Source: Acinetobacter ihumii (GTDB lineage Bacteria; Pseudomonadota; Gammaproteobacteria; Pseudomonadales; Moraxellaceae). From it: DNA of 64,000 bases. The notes beneath the pieces are model-generated. The model was not told where the DNA came from and searched no databases. It saw only the letters and a list, made by a program, of their open reading frames with translations. The DNA is taken from assembly GCF_900625095.1 (NCBI RefSeq), contig NZ_LR130760.1:3014090-3078089 (forward strand), written 5' to 3'. The position numbers and the translations under genes are program-made. Positions 34,798-43,924 of the stretch are shown here, in pieces; the first letter of the stretch is position 1, and each line of letters starts with the position of its first letter.

Positions 34798-35514
34798 CTA
34801 ATTTAATAGCTGGATATTTTTTAAAAACTGTTTAATTACATGGTATGCAGCATGTTCAAGTTGCTGTGCATATTGAGCATTTTCTTGACGTAATTGGGGA
34901 ATAGACAGTTTGGCTTGTCGTAATTCACAGGTATGACCAATCAGCCAACGTTCAAACATATCTTCTGCCACTTCAATGTGAAATTGCAAAGCCAATACAT
35001 GTTGTTCAATTGCAAATGCTTGATGTGGATAAACGGATGAACTGGCAAGCAAAGTGGCATGTTCAGGTAAGTCAAAGGTATCCCCATGCCAGTGTAAAAC
35101 CGCAACACCTTCAAGCGGTTGTAAAATATGATTCTCAATGGGCTGAATGTCGAGTTCACTCCAACCAATTTCTTTTTGATGGCCTGCGTAAACTTTTGCA
35201 CCTAAAGCTCGTGCAATCAATTGGGCACCTAGACAAATGCCAATCGTCGGTTTTTGATCAGCAAGACGTTGCTTGAGCAAGCGAATTTCATCCGTTAAAA
35301 AAGGATAATCCTGTTCTTCATAAACCCCAATTGGCCCACCCAAGATTACAGTTAAACCCTCATAGTTCAGTGCGGGCGTAAGATCATCTACACCTGCTTC
35401 AAAATAGCGAATACGAAAGCCTAACTGATAAAAAATATCTTCTAATGAACCCAAATCTTCAAAAGCAAGATGCTGAATCGCGTAAATGGTTTTGGAAAAG
35501 GTAGGATGAATCAT
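34798..35514 (-). CDS. Class I glutamine amidotransferase-like protein
   Basis: A 238-residue GATase1 domain protein. The nucleophile Cys is in IGICLGAQLIARALG, and the His/Glu region is VLALQFHIEVAED. The spacing is right for an active amidotransferase or hydrolase. It has no fused synthetase domain and no partner gene beside it, so it could be an amidotransferase working with a separate enzyme or a gamma-glutamyl hydrolase. An oxyanion-type Gly-Gly-Pro (GGPIGVYEE) is also present. Most similar in layout to the YfeJ/GMP synthase-like group. The reaction cannot be named from sequence. Confidence 0.87.
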   Translation of the reverse strand: MIHPTFSKTIYAIQHLAFEDLGSLEDIFYQLGFRIRYFEAGVDDLTPALNYEGLTVILGGPIGVYEEQDYPFLTDEIRLLKQRLADQKPTIGICLGAQLIARALGAKVYAGHQKEIGWSELDIQPIENHILQPLEGVAVLHWHGDTFDLPEHATLLASSSVYPHQAFAIEQHVLALQFHIEVAEDMFERWLIGHTCELRQAKLSIPQLRQENAQYAQQLEHAAYHVIKQFLKNIQLLN

Positions 35515-35825
35515 ACTAGGTTCGGAATTGCATCGATAGATTTCACATTAAGCCAAAATAATGAAAAAGAAAACTGAATTGTTGATGCGATTGAAAAGAA
35601 AGAGTTGTTAAATTTGCAAATCTTTTTTTAAAGACTGCCTGAGTCATAATTGAATCTGAGTAAGCACGAATTTTAAATCAATGATCACAACATGATGATC
35701 AGCTACGCAACATTCGACCTGTTAAACATGATTTCGATATGTTGCAGATTTAAAAAAACATTTTGTTCTAATAAAAAATAGAGGTGAATCAATCACCTCT
35801 ATTTTATGGTGTGTGAAGATGGGTT
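35515..35825. other. Intergenic region with aldehyde dehydrogenase terminator
   Basis: 311 bases. The right part holds the strong terminator at 35773-35807; the left part should carry the promoter of the amidotransferase gene. No ORF or RNA gene is evident. Confidence 0.4.
35773..35807 (-). terminator. Terminator of aldehyde dehydrogenase gene
   Basis: Perfect 13-base arms AAAATAGAGGTGA and TCACCTCTATTTT flank a five-base loop. T-rich on both strands, so it may be bidirectional. Confidence 0.9.
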
Positions 35826-37337
35826 TTAGAAAAAGCCCATTGGTTTGGTTGAATAACTAACCAATAAGTTTTTGGTTTGTTGGTAGTGATCTAACATCAT
35901 TTTATGATTCTCACGACCAATACCCGATTGTTTATAGCCACCAAAGGCAGCATGAGCAGGGTAAATGTGATAGCAGTTTGTCCAGACACGACCCGCTTCA
36001 ATCGCACGACCTGCTCGATAAGAGGTATGCGCAGAACGTGACCAGACACCTGCACCTAAACCATATACAGTGTCATTGGCAATGCGCATCGCATCATCAA
36101 AATCCTTAAATGTCGTCACAGACAAGACAGGGCCGAAAATTTCTTCCTGAAAAATTTTCATGCTGTTATTGCCTTTGAAAATGGTCGGTTCAATATAAAA
36201 ACCACCATCGACATCATGACGCGCATCACCACCTGTTAAAAGCTGTGCACCTTCATTTCGACCGGTATCAATACAGCCAATAATTTTGTCAAACTGTTGC
36301 TTGGATGCTTGCGCACCAATCATGGTGTCAGTATCTAATGGATGACCTGTTTTGATCTTTTTAACACGTTCGACTGCCATTTCAAGAAAACGATCTGCGA
36401 TACTTTCCTGAACCAATGCACGTGAAGGGCAGGTACACACTTCACCCTGATTCAGGGCAAACATGGCAAAACCTTCCAGAGTTTTTTCCAGAAAATCATC
36501 TTCTCTATCTAAAATATCTTCAAAGAAAATATTCGGTGATTTGCCACCAAGCTCAAGCGTGACTGGAATGATATTCTCAGTCGCATATTGCATGATTTGT
36601 TGACCGACTTTGGTTGAACCTGTGAAGGCAATTTTTGCAATACGTGGATTGGTTGCCAGTGGACGACCCACTTCAACACCATAACCATTGACAATATTTA
36701 GCACACCCGCAGGCAAAATGTCCTGAATCAGTTCAACCAGCAACAAAATACTCACCGGTGTTTGTTCAGCAGGTTTAAGCACAATACAGTTGCCCGCAGC
36801 CAAAGCTGGTGCAAGTTTCCATGCCGCCATTAAGATCGGAAAATTCCACGGAATAATTTGACCGACGACGCCCAAAGGTTCATGAAAATGGTAGGCAATG
36901 GTGTCTTCATCAATCTCAGAAATTCCGCCTTCTTGTGCGCGAATACAGCCTGCAAAATAACGGAAATGATCAATCGCCAGTGGAATATCCGCAGCCAGTG
37001 TTTCACGCACAGGCTTACCATTGTCCCATGTTTCTGCAACTGCCAACATTTCCAGATTGGCTTCAAGACGATCGGCAATTTTTAACAATAAATTAGAACG
37101 AGTGGTTGGAGACGCTTTATTCCATTGCGCTTTTGCTTTGTGCGCTGCATCTAAGGCTAATTCGATATCTTCCACACTTGAACGCGGAATTTTAGTAAAT
37201 ACTTTGCCATCGACAGGAGAAAGGTTTTCGAAGTATTCTCCTTTTACAGGGGCAACCCATTGCCCACCAATAAAGTTTTCATATTGAGCTTTAAATTGAA
37301 CCTTAGAACCCGGTTGATTAGGATCGATATAACGCAT
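35826..37337 (-). CDS. NAD-dependent aldehyde dehydrogenase (AcoD/ExaC-like)
   Basis: A 503-residue aldehyde dehydrogenase. The NAD-binding [10 protein letters not shown], the catalytic Glu in [14 protein letters not shown] and the catalytic Cys in [13 protein letters not shown] are all intact. The N-terminal [13 protein letters not shown] and late [13 protein letters not shown] are typical of the acetaldehyde/AcoD group. The gene could start at 37490, but AAAGGA at about 37345 places the ATG at 37337 ([11 protein letters not shown]) as the real start. It is divergent from a GAF-domain regulator, and an iron alcohol dehydrogenase lies 2.3 kb away, suggesting stepwise oxidation of ethanol or another alcohol to the acid. 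The substrate range is inferred. Confidence 0.93.
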   Translation of the reverse strand: MRYIDPNQPGSKVQFKAQYENFIGGQWVAPVKGEYFENLSPVDGKVFTKIPRSSVEDIELALDAAHKAKAQWNKASPTTRSNLLLKIADRLEANLEMLAVAETWDNGKPVRETLAADIPLAIDHFRYFAGCIRAQEGGISEIDEDTIAYHFHEPLGVVGQIIPWNFPILMAAWKLAPALAAGNCIVLKPAEQTPVSILLLVELIQDILPAGVLNIVNGYGVEVGRPLATNPRIAKIAFTGSTKVGQQIMQYATENIIPVTLELGGKSPNIFFEDILDREDDFLEKTLEGFAMFALNQGEVCTCPSRALVQESIADRFLEMAVERVKKIKTGHPLDTDTMIGAQASKQQFDKIIGCIDTGRNEGAQLLTGGDARHDVDGGFYIEPTIFKGNNSMKIFQEEIFGPVLSVTTFKDFDDAMRIANDTVYGLGAGVWSRSAHTSYRAGRAIEAGRVWTNCYHIYPAHAAFGGYKQSGIGRENHKMMLDHYQQTKNLLVSYSTKPMGFF

Positions 37338-37360
37338 ATAAATATTCCTTTGCTGATCAT

Positions 37361-37374
37361 TGATATACATATCA
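37361..37374. promoter_or_regulatory. Palindrome near aldehyde dehydrogenase start
   Basis: TGATAT-AC-ATATCA is a perfect six-base inverted repeat 24 bases upstream of the aldehyde dehydrogenase ATG. It may be an operator; no regulator is assigned. Confidence 0.35.
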
Positions 37375-37440
37375 AATTTGAAGCTTCTACAGCTTTGGTA
37401 TAAGGTACTTTTGTACACTATGCAGTTAGCATATAAGAGT

Positions 37441-37472
37441 GAAGGTTGGAGAAAGGTTGGAGAAAGGTTGGA
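37441..37472. repeat. Triple tandem repeat GAAAGGTTGGA in divergent promoter
   Basis: Three near-identical units of 10-11 bases (GAAGGTTGGA, GAAAGGTTGGA, GAAAGGTTGGA), one helical turn each, lie between the aldehyde dehydrogenase and its divergent regulator. The period suggests co-operative protein binding on one face of the DNA. Confidence 0.7.
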
Positions 37473-37501
37473 GACCATGACAATTTTCAAGGGATTTGCA
37501 A

Positions 37502-38686
37502 ATGATTACAAAACAACAGCTCAGGGAACAGCGCGACAGAATTGATACTTTTCGTCAACAAGAACAAGGCTCTATAGCACAGTCAGGTCAGTTGAATGAA
37601 AGCATTGCCAGCTCATGGCAACGCTCGGTTTCTGCTGCAATTCCCAAAGAGCGTTCTGCTGCGCCATTATTATCCTTGACGCAAAAACAGCCTTCTGCAC
37701 TGGATATGGCATTGCAGTATTGCGGCAATGATCTGAAACATGTGGCTGAACAATCATCGATGGTGATTGCGGTAGGCGATGTTGGCAGTACGATTATCTG
37801 GACGGCTGCCAGTCGGCAGATGCGTAGTGCGGCTGAACGCGTGCATTTTGTAGAAGGCGGGCAGTGGGGCGAGGAAATGGTCGGCACTAATGCTTTAGCA
37901 CTTTCCATCAAAACGCGGCAATCCAGTTGTGTATTTTCCAATGAGCATTATATGCAGTCAGTGCAAGATTGGGTGTGTTATGCCGCTCCTATTATCGATC
38001 CACATTCGAGGCAATTGCTCGGTGTAATTGATTTATCCACCACATGGACCAATCATAATTCACTCGGTATTTTGGCGGCTGAACGCTGCGCCTCCATTAT
38101 TCAAACCGCTTTGCAGGAACAGCAACGTCAACAGTTGTATATTCGCGCATTTTCTATTCCACAAGTATTATTTAATGGAAAAAATCTGGTATTAACCCCA
38201 CGCCAGATTGAGATTCTGAGTATTTTGGCATTATGTTCGCAAGGTTTAAATCTGGAAACGCTGCATCAGGCACTTTACGGGGAACGTAAAGTCAGTATGG
38301 GGACGCTCAAGGCTGAAATGTCACAGTTACGTGATGTACTTGGCGGAATGTTGGGTTCACGTCCTTATCGCTTGTTGGCACATGTCGAAGCTGATTTTTT
38401 ACAGGCTGAAAATGCCCTGGATTCGGGCTATGTATCTTCAGCTTTGCAGCTATATACAGGGGTTTTCTTGGCAAAAACCGAAAGTCCATTTTTATGTGCA
38501 TGGCGTGATTGTCTGGAATCACGTTTAAGTGATGCCATTTTTAAAGCCAAAGAAACCGATATGTTACTCAAACATGTGGCGCGTTTCCCTGAAGCGATTG
38601 ATGCCGTGGAGCGTTTAATGGAGCTATTGCCCAATGATCATCCTGCCCACCAATCATTGATGAAATATCAGCAGGCAGAACAATAA
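37502..38686 (+). CDS. GAF-domain transcription regulator with BTAD-like tail (AcoR-related N terminus)
   Basis: A 394-residue regulator. The N-terminal half is like AcoR: a helix with [10 protein letters not shown] followed by a GAF domain ([22 protein letters not shown], then [11 protein letters not shown] and [25 protein letters not shown] strands). It then lacks the AAA+ sigma-54-activating domain. Instead it has a winged helix ([28 protein letters not shown]) and a helical tail with [21 protein letters not shown] that looks like the bacterial activator domain of SARP-type factors. It probably controls the divergent aldehyde dehydrogenase. A TTG at 37496 lies in frame, but AAGGGA supports ATG at 37502. 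The effector is unknown. Confidence 0.85.
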   Translation: MITKQQLREQRDRIDTFRQQEQGSIAQSGQLNESIASSWQRSVSAAIPKERSAAPLLSLTQKQPSALDMALQYCGNDLKHVAEQSSMVIAVGDVGSTIIWTAASRQMRSAAERVHFVEGGQWGEEMVGTNALALSIKTRQSSCVFSNEHYMQSVQDWVCYAAPIIDPHSRQLLGVIDLSTTWTNHNSLGILAAERCASIIQTALQEQQRQQLYIRAFSIPQVLFNGKNLVLTPRQIEILSILALCSQGLNLETLHQALYGERKVSMGTLKAEMSQLRDVLGGMLGSRPYRLLAHVEADFLQAENALDSGYVSSALQLYTGVFLAKTESPFLCAWRDCLESRLSDAIFKAKETDMLLKHVARFPEAIDAVERLMELLPNDHPAHQSLMKYQQAEQ

Positions 38687-38689
38687 ACG

Positions 38690-39640
38690 TTAAGGCATTT
38701 TGATGTTTAACCAATCAAAGAGTTGCCGATAAACCTGATTACGAACAGGTTCAGCTGATAGAACCAAATCATGCAGACCATGCTGAATGGTTTGAGTGGT
38801 GACATCACCTTGAATTTTATGTGCATATTTTTCAATATCTTTAACGCCCAAAATTACATCACTTTGTGTGGCTTTTTTGCTCCATTTTCTTGGATTTTTA
38901 GTTTGGTTTGAATGCATGACCAGTGCAGGAATGGAAAGTTTAACACCACGATGAATTTCTTTTTGAGCGACATGAATGGCACGAATAAAACTGAGTTGAA
39001 CTTTCTTCATATTTGGAAGTTTCCAGTTTAAATCAAACCACCATTCACCATAATAATCTTGATGCAAACTAGGCACATACCATTTATTTAAACCGCTCGG
39101 AAATTTGGCTTGAGGTAAATAACGACCAATTTGACTTAATAGAGGTACACCGACCGCTTTTTTTAGCGAATTCATATTAAAGTCATAAAAGGGGCTATTG
39201 GCCCAAAGTGCTTTAATCAAAGGATGATCTGAATGGTGTGCAGCATATAAAGTCGCAATCAGACCGCCAGTTGAGTGTCCTGCCAAAAGAACTTGACTAT
39301 GTTGTTCTTCACCAATAATTTTAAGGGCTTCGCTAATCTCGGCATTGTATTCATTCAGATCGAGTACGTTATATAAAATTTGATGCGGAAGATGAGAACG
39401 ACCATATTTTCTCAAATCCAGTGCATAAAAGTCATAACCATGTTGATTAAATTGTTCAGCCATTTCAGTCTGAAAAAAATAATCGATAAAACCATGAATG
39501 TATAAAACGGCTTTATTGGTTGGTGTTTTCGCTTTTTTTCTGACTAATGTAGCAATCACTTTGCCTTCATAATCATCAGGAAAAGTTAAAGTGAGTTGTT
39601 GATAGCCTTCACCTAAAAGATCGGGAACGTATTGATTCAT
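38690..39640 (-). CDS. Alpha/beta hydrolase (lysophospholipase-like)
   Basis: A 316-residue hydrolase. The nucleophile is in the GxSxG elbow LLAGHSTGGLIATLY, the oxyanion region is AVLYIHGFIDYFFQ, and the last His lies near QHGLHDLVLS. It has no signal peptide, so it is cytoplasmic. It belongs to the monoglyceride lipase/lysophospholipase L2-like group, and the natural ester is not known. Its stop is three bases from that of the GAF regulator (convergent). Two hairpins separate it from the alcohol dehydrogenase upstream on the same strand. Confidence 0.87.
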   Translation of the reverse strand: MNQYVPDLLGEGYQQLTLTFPDDYEGKVIATLVRKKAKTPTNKAVLYIHGFIDYFFQTEMAEQFNQHGYDFYALDLRKYGRSHLPHQILYNVLDLNEYNAEISEALKIIGEEQHSQVLLAGHSTGGLIATLYAAHHSDHPLIKALWANSPFYDFNMNSLKKAVGVPLLSQIGRYLPQAKFPSGLNKWYVPSLHQDYYGEWWFDLNWKLPNMKKVQLSFIRAIHVAQKEIHRGVKLSIPALVMHSNQTKNPRKWSKKATQSDVILGVKDIEKYAHKIQGDVTTQTIQHGLHDLVLSAEPVRNQVYRQLFDWLNIKMP

Positions 39641-39721
39641 ATTTTTTATTCATTTGTTATTTAAGCATGCTGTCATCCTTGTCTGAAATATTAGTTTTGT
39701 CAATTGAAGCTAAGAAAAAAA

Positions 39722-39750
39722 GAGGGAATATCTTGGAGAAATATTCCCTC
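39722..39750. terminator. Hairpin 1 after alcohol dehydrogenase gene
   Basis: Perfect 10-base arms GAGGGAATAT and ATATTCCCTC flank the loop CTTGGAGAA. Lies between the minus-strand alcohol dehydrogenase and the hydrolase. On the minus strand a T-rich tail (TCTTTTTTTC-type) follows, so it is probably the terminator. Confidence 0.65.
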
Positions 39751-39753
39751 AAT

Positions 39754-39784
39754 CGAGTTAGCTGGTTGGAGAGAAGCTAACTCG
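39754..39784. repeat. Hairpin 2 after alcohol dehydrogenase gene
   Basis: Perfect 10-base arms CGAGTTAGCT and AGCTAACTCG flank an 11-base loop with TTGGAGA, the same heptamer found in hairpin 1's loop, four bases away. The two together look like a paired RNA or DNA element. Confidence 0.6.
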
Positions 39785-39833
39785 AAGGACAAAGTTGGAA
39801 ATTGTAGCGTGATTTAAAATGTATCAAGTTTCA

Positions 39834-41006
39834 TTAAAGAGCGGCTTTAAAAATTTCCACCACCTGTGCATGGGTTGCCTTGCGAGGATTGGTCAGCATG
39901 CAGGCATCTTTTTGCGCATTTTCAGCCATTATTGCCAGATCTTCAGTTTTAACGCCTAGTTCTGTTAATCCAGATGGAATGCCAATTGATTTTGATAATT
40001 CACGAATCGCGTCAATCGCTGCGCGTGCAGCCTGAGTTTTGCTGAGTCCCTGAGTTTGTACACCCATGATTTCGGCAATTCGTGCATAACGATCAGGACA
40101 GGCAATTAAGTTAAATTCACTCACATGGGGGAGTAATACTGCATTACAAACGCCGTGCGGTAAGTTATAGAAACCACCGAGTTGATGCGCCATCGCATGT
40201 ACATAACCAAGTGACGCATTGTTAAAGGCCATACCTGCTAGATATTGGGCATAGCTCATCGCATCGCGCGCTTCAAGGTTTTCACCATTGGCGACTGCTG
40301 GACTGAGCCATTCACTGATCATAGAAATGGCTTTTTCGGCGCAGGCATCGGTAATTGGATTGGCGGCAGTAGACACATAAGCTTCAACGGCATGGGTCAA
40401 AGCATCCATTCCTGTTGCCGCGGTTAAACTTGCAGGTTTAGCCACCATCAGTTTTGGGTCATCAATCGCGATAAGCGGCGTACAGCGCCAGTCAACAATT
40501 GCCATTTTGACATGAGTATCTGTGTTGGTAATGATACAAAAACGCGTCATTTCCGAGGCTGTACCTGCGGTGGTATTCACTGCAATCAGCGGGGTCATCG
40601 GTACTTTACTTTTATCGATGCCTTCATAGTCACGAATATGTCCGCCACCCGCAGTGACTAGCCCAATGCCTTTAGCACAGTCATGTGAAGAACCACCACC
40701 CAGTGATACAATAAAATCACAATCATTGTCGTTATAGGCATCGACACCATTGTGTACGTTTTTATCGGTTGGGTTAGGTTCTGCACCTGCAAAAATATGA
40801 CTATTTACACCTGCATCTTTTAAATATTCTGCAATGGTATCTGCCACCCCAAATTTGAAAAGGCCTGCATCGGTGACAATCAGTGCTTTTTTTGCACCTA
40901 AATTTTGTGCTTTGGTTCCGATTTCCTTGGCACAGCCTGGGCCGAAAAGAGAAACACACGGGATATAAAAACCATTTGTTTGGTCAGCAATATTTTTTAA
41001 AGCCAT
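39834..41006 (-). CDS. Iron-containing alcohol dehydrogenase
   Basis: A 390-residue group III alcohol dehydrogenase. The NAD-binding region is SLGGGSSHDCAKG; the metal-site region is SLGYVHAMAHQLGGFYNLPHGVCNAVLLPHV with the expected His ligands, and DALTHAVEAY is a second signature. It oxidises ethanol or another primary alcohol to the aldehyde, feeding the aldehyde dehydrogenase at 35.8-37.3 kb. A start at 41030 would add eight residues; AAGGA eight bases before the ATG at 41006 (MALKNIADQTN) is better. Repeats in its upstream region resemble those in front of the aldehyde dehydrogenase. Confidence 0.94.
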   Translation of the reverse strand: MALKNIADQTNGFYIPCVSLFGPGCAKEIGTKAQNLGAKKALIVTDAGLFKFGVADTIAEYLKDAGVNSHIFAGAEPNPTDKNVHNGVDAYNDNDCDFIVSLGGGSSHDCAKGIGLVTAGGGHIRDYEGIDKSKVPMTPLIAVNTTAGTASEMTRFCIITNTDTHVKMAIVDWRCTPLIAIDDPKLMVAKPASLTAATGMDALTHAVEAYVSTAANPITDACAEKAISMISEWLSPAVANGENLEARDAMSYAQYLAGMAFNNASLGYVHAMAHQLGGFYNLPHGVCNAVLLPHVSEFNLIACPDRYARIAEIMGVQTQGLSKTQAARAAIDAIRELSKSIGIPSGLTELGVKTEDLAIMAENAQKDACMLTNPRKATHAQVVEIFKAAL

Positions 41007-41314
41007 GGAGCGATTCCTTCTTCCATTCATCCATTTGTTTTACAGGTGCTCTTCACCTTGAAGCTAGTATTCTGATTTGATTGTTTTTTTCCTACCTACC
41101 AAAAACCTACCAATACATATTTGGTTTTATATTTTTGATTTATTTAGTTTTTTATAAGTTATTGTTGTTTCTCCGCTAAAGATAAAAATAAAGAGTATTC
41201 AAATCGCCATGAACGAATCCTGTTATTGTTTTTATATTTTTAATGGGCTTTCGGATTTCACTTTTGTATGTAAAGTCGTTAAGCTATGGGCTGTTTTCTG
41301 GAAATGATCAGGTT
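41007..41314. other. Divergent promoter region of alcohol dehydrogenase and helicase
   Basis: 308 bases, AT-rich. Besides the CCTACC repeat described at 41091-41113 it shows nothing I recognise; it should carry both promoters. Confidence 0.4.
41091..41113. repeat. CCTACC direct repeats upstream of alcohol dehydrogenase
   Basis: Three copies of CCTACC or CTACC with A-rich spacers, reading as GGTAGG/TTGGTAGGT on the gene's strand. Similar in style to the GGTTGG repeats before the aldehyde dehydrogenase. Confidence 0.5.
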
Positions 41315-43027
41315 ATGAAGCAAGAAACTGCACTGAAGTTATTAAAAGCGGGTGAAAATGTGTTTTTAACAGGTTCGGCCGGTGCAGGAAAAACATATAC
41401 CCTGAATCAATACATCAATTACTTAAAAGCGCGTAAAGTACCTGTTGCTGTGACTGCATCGACTGGAATCGCAGCAACGCATATGAATGGCATGACCATT
41501 CATACGTGGGCAGGAATTGGTATTAAAGATCATCTGAGTGAGGATGATCTCAAACGCATGAAAGAGCGCAAATATTTAAAAGAACATCTTGAAAATGCGC
41601 AAGTTTTAATTATTGATGAAATTTCCATGTTGCATGCCAAACAACTAAATTTGGTCAATCAGGTCTTAAAATATTTTAAAGAAAGTGATGAGGCATTTGG
41701 TGGGATTCAGGTCATTGTCGCAGGTGATTTTTTCCAGTTACCGCCTGTAGGCAAAAATGATGAACGTAATCGTGATAAGTTTTGCTTTATGTCTGATGCG
41801 TGGGTCGAGGCCAAATTTCGAGTGTGTTATCTGACTGAACAACATCGTCAGGACGATGAAATCCTCAATCAAATTTTAAATGCCATTCGTGCGCAAAACA
41901 TTCAGCCACAGCATACACAAGCTTTACAACAATCACGTCAGCAAGAGATTGGCGATACTTTTACCCGTCTTTATACACATAACATGGATGTCGATAATAT
42001 TAATTTTCAACACTTAAATGAAATTGAAAATGAAGGACATCAATTTAATGCAGTCTTAGATGGCAATGAAAAACTTCTGGAAACTTTAAAATCATCGGTT
42101 CGTGCGCCTGAAGAATTACTGCTTAAAAAACATGCCAAAGTCATGTTTGTAAAGAATAATTTTGATATGGGCTACATCAATGGCAGTTTAGGTGAAGTCG
42201 TTGGTTTTGAAGAAGATGATGAGCATGGCTTGTTGCCAAAAGTGAAGATGACGGATGGTACGACGCTTTTAGTTGAACCAGAAACATGGTCAATTGAAAA
42301 TGAGGCGGGTAAAAGTATTGCCAGTTTTCAGCAGATTCCACTGCGTCTGGCATGGGCGATTACCATTCATAAAAGTCAGGGTATGACCTTAGAAGCGGCA
42401 GAAATCAATTTGTCGCATACCTTTGAAAAGGGACAGGGTTATGTGGCTTTGTCTCGATTAAAATCCTTAACGGGTTTGCGTTTATTAGGATTTAATGATC
42501 AAGCATTAGAACTAGATGCATTGGCACTTAAAGCGGATAAGCGTTTTCAGGAATTATCTCAGGAAGCAGAAGATCATTTTCTGGATACAGATTTAACTGA
42601 TCAACATAAGGCCTTTATTCGGCATTGTGGTGGTACCTTGAATGAAACCGAGATTCAACGCAACGAGAAAAAACTCGCCAAAGGCGAGAAGCAAAATTAT
42701 GGCTCTGCAACTTTAGATGAAACTCGTACCTTGTTTGAAGATGGCTATGATATTCAGGATATTGCAACAGAACGTGGCTTAACACCTGCAACGATTATCA
42801 ACCATTTGTCACGACTACAAAAAGAGCAAGGACTCGATATTTCGGTTGCACATCCGGGCGATGAAGTGGTTGAGCAAATTAGAAAATTATATAAACGGGT
42901 GCAAAAAAGTAAACGACCTGAGAACTTTAATGATGACGGTTCAATCAAACTTAGACCCATTGTGGAATTAACCAGTCCGCGTATGGGTTATGATCAAGTC
43001 CGTTTAGCGTTATTGTTTATTGAATAA
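41315..43027 (+). CDS. PIF1/RecD-like helicase with C-terminal HTH
   Basis: A 570-residue superfamily 1 helicase. The Walker A is TGSAGAGKTYTLNQY, followed by TASTGIAATHMNGMTIHTWAGIG (motif Ia), IDEISML (Walker B), GDFFQLPPV and a C-terminal motif VI-like VALSRLKSLTGLRLLGF. This order is that of PIF1 helicases. After about residue 460 a helix-turn-helix tail (GYDIQDIATERGLTPATIINHLSRL) is seen. It should unwind DNA in replication or repair; some bacterial PIF1 proteins act on G-quadruplexes. ATG at 41243 gives a poor N terminus, so the ATG at 41315 (MKQETALKLL) is taken. Monocistronic, convergent with thiM. Confidence 0.92.
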   Translation: MKQETALKLLKAGENVFLTGSAGAGKTYTLNQYINYLKARKVPVAVTASTGIAATHMNGMTIHTWAGIGIKDHLSEDDLKRMKERKYLKEHLENAQVLIIDEISMLHAKQLNLVNQVLKYFKESDEAFGGIQVIVAGDFFQLPPVGKNDERNRDKFCFMSDAWVEAKFRVCYLTEQHRQDDEILNQILNAIRAQNIQPQHTQALQQSRQQEIGDTFTRLYTHNMDVDNINFQHLNEIENEGHQFNAVLDGNEKLLETLKSSVRAPEELLLKKHAKVMFVKNNFDMGYINGSLGEVVGFEEDDEHGLLPKVKMTDGTTLLVEPETWSIENEAGKSIASFQQIPLRLAWAITIHKSQGMTLEAAEINLSHTFEKGQGYVALSRLKSLTGLRLLGFNDQALELDALALKADKRFQELSQEAEDHFLDTDLTDQHKAFIRHCGGTLNETEIQRNEKKLAKGEKQNYGSATLDETRTLFEDGYDIQDIATERGLTPATIINHLSRLQKEQGLDISVAHPGDEVVEQIRKLYKRVQKSKRPENFNDDGSIKLRPIVELTSPRMGYDQVRLALLFIE

Positions 43028-43042
43028 CACAGAATTTCTGTG
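43028..43042. terminator. Small palindrome between helicase and thiM
   Basis: CACAGAA-T-TTCTGTG lies right after the helicase stop codon and 3 bases before the thiM stop. The stem is short and lacks a clear T tract, so it is only a weak terminator candidate. Confidence 0.35.
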
Positions 43043-43045
43043 CGG

Positions 43046-43870
43046 TTAATCATCTGAAATCAATTCAAGACAGGCATATTGTTCAATCAAATTCGCATCC
43101 ATCATGTGGATATAATCCATAAACATGGTATTAAAACTGCCTATAGTTTGAGCCTGATCATAGGCAAGTTTGCCTGCAATCGCAAAATGAATATGTGCAG
43201 CAATCGTCGCTAAATGAACAGGAGCAACTGCACAATAGGCCGCGATCAAGGCACCCAAAGCACAGCCTGTAGCGGTAATTTTAGGTTGTAAATGACTACC
43301 ACCCCGAATTTTGACGATACATGTCATGGCATTTGACAAGATATAGTCATTTTCTCCCGAGATGGCAACACAACTGGTTTGAGTCAATAAGCCCTGTGCA
43401 AGTTGAAACATTTCATCACTTTTTAAGGTACTGTCTACGCCTTTACTCTGGGTCAAATTCCCTGCAAGCGCACTAATTTCAGAGGCATTACCACGAATGA
43501 CAGAAGGATGATATTGTAATAATTCATCGACCATCTCACTGCGCCATTTTAAAACTGGGCCATAACCTACTGGATCAAGCACCCATGGAATCTGGTTTGC
43601 ATGTGCAGTTCTTGCTGAAATTTGGATGGCCTGCATTTGCTCACTCGTAGGTGTGCCTAAATTGATACTAAGCGCACCACTAATTTTGGTAAAAGCTTCT
43701 GCTTCAAATGGATTATCAATCATTGCAGGAGACGCACCTGCTGCCAGCAGCACATTGGCTGCATAATTAGCTGCGACACTGTTGGTTATGCATTGAACTA
43801 AAGGAGCGTGTTCTTGTAATTTTTCCCATGCAGCAATGACATAATCAATAATATTAGATGAGTTATACAT
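43046..43870 (-). CDS. thiM: Hydroxyethylthiazole kinase
   Basis: Phosphorylates 4-methyl-5-(2-hydroxyethyl)thiazole in thiamine salvage. It has 274 residues, as usual. Marks are LVQCITNSVAANYAANVLLAAGASPAM, the VLDPVGYG segment, VIRGNASEISALAG and the catalytic anion hole TATGCALGALIAAY with the Cys. A start at 43912 would add 14 residues; GAGGG nine bases before the ATG at 43870 is better. No thiE or thiD partner is adjacent, and I see no TPP riboswitch upstream. It is followed by and convergent with the helicase. Confidence 0.95.
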   Translation of the reverse strand: MYNSSNIIDYVIAAWEKLQEHAPLVQCITNSVAANYAANVLLAAGASPAMIDNPFEAEAFTKISGALSINLGTPTSEQMQAIQISARTAHANQIPWVLDPVGYGPVLKWRSEMVDELLQYHPSVIRGNASEISALAGNLTQSKGVDSTLKSDEMFQLAQGLLTQTSCVAISGENDYILSNAMTCIVKIRGGSHLQPKITATGCALGALIAAYCAVAPVHLATIAAHIHFAIAGKLAYDQAQTIGSFNTMFMDYIHMMDANLIEQYACLELISDD

Positions 43871-43924
43871 ATTTTTTCCCTCAAAGCTTATAGCGCAACG
43901 TTTATATTTCAAAGCTTATAAAAA

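Noticed and set aside
37441..37472. Triple repeat as a phase-variation tract
   Set aside because: The unit is 11 bases and lies outside any coding sequence; three copies is too few, so operator function is the better reading.
42754..42960. 68-residue frame antisense to the helicase tail
   Set aside because: Mirror of a conserved domain with no start signal of its own.
43871..43924. TPP riboswitch in front of thiM
   Set aside because: The gap to the upstream gene is only 54 bases and shows none of the conserved THI-box elements.
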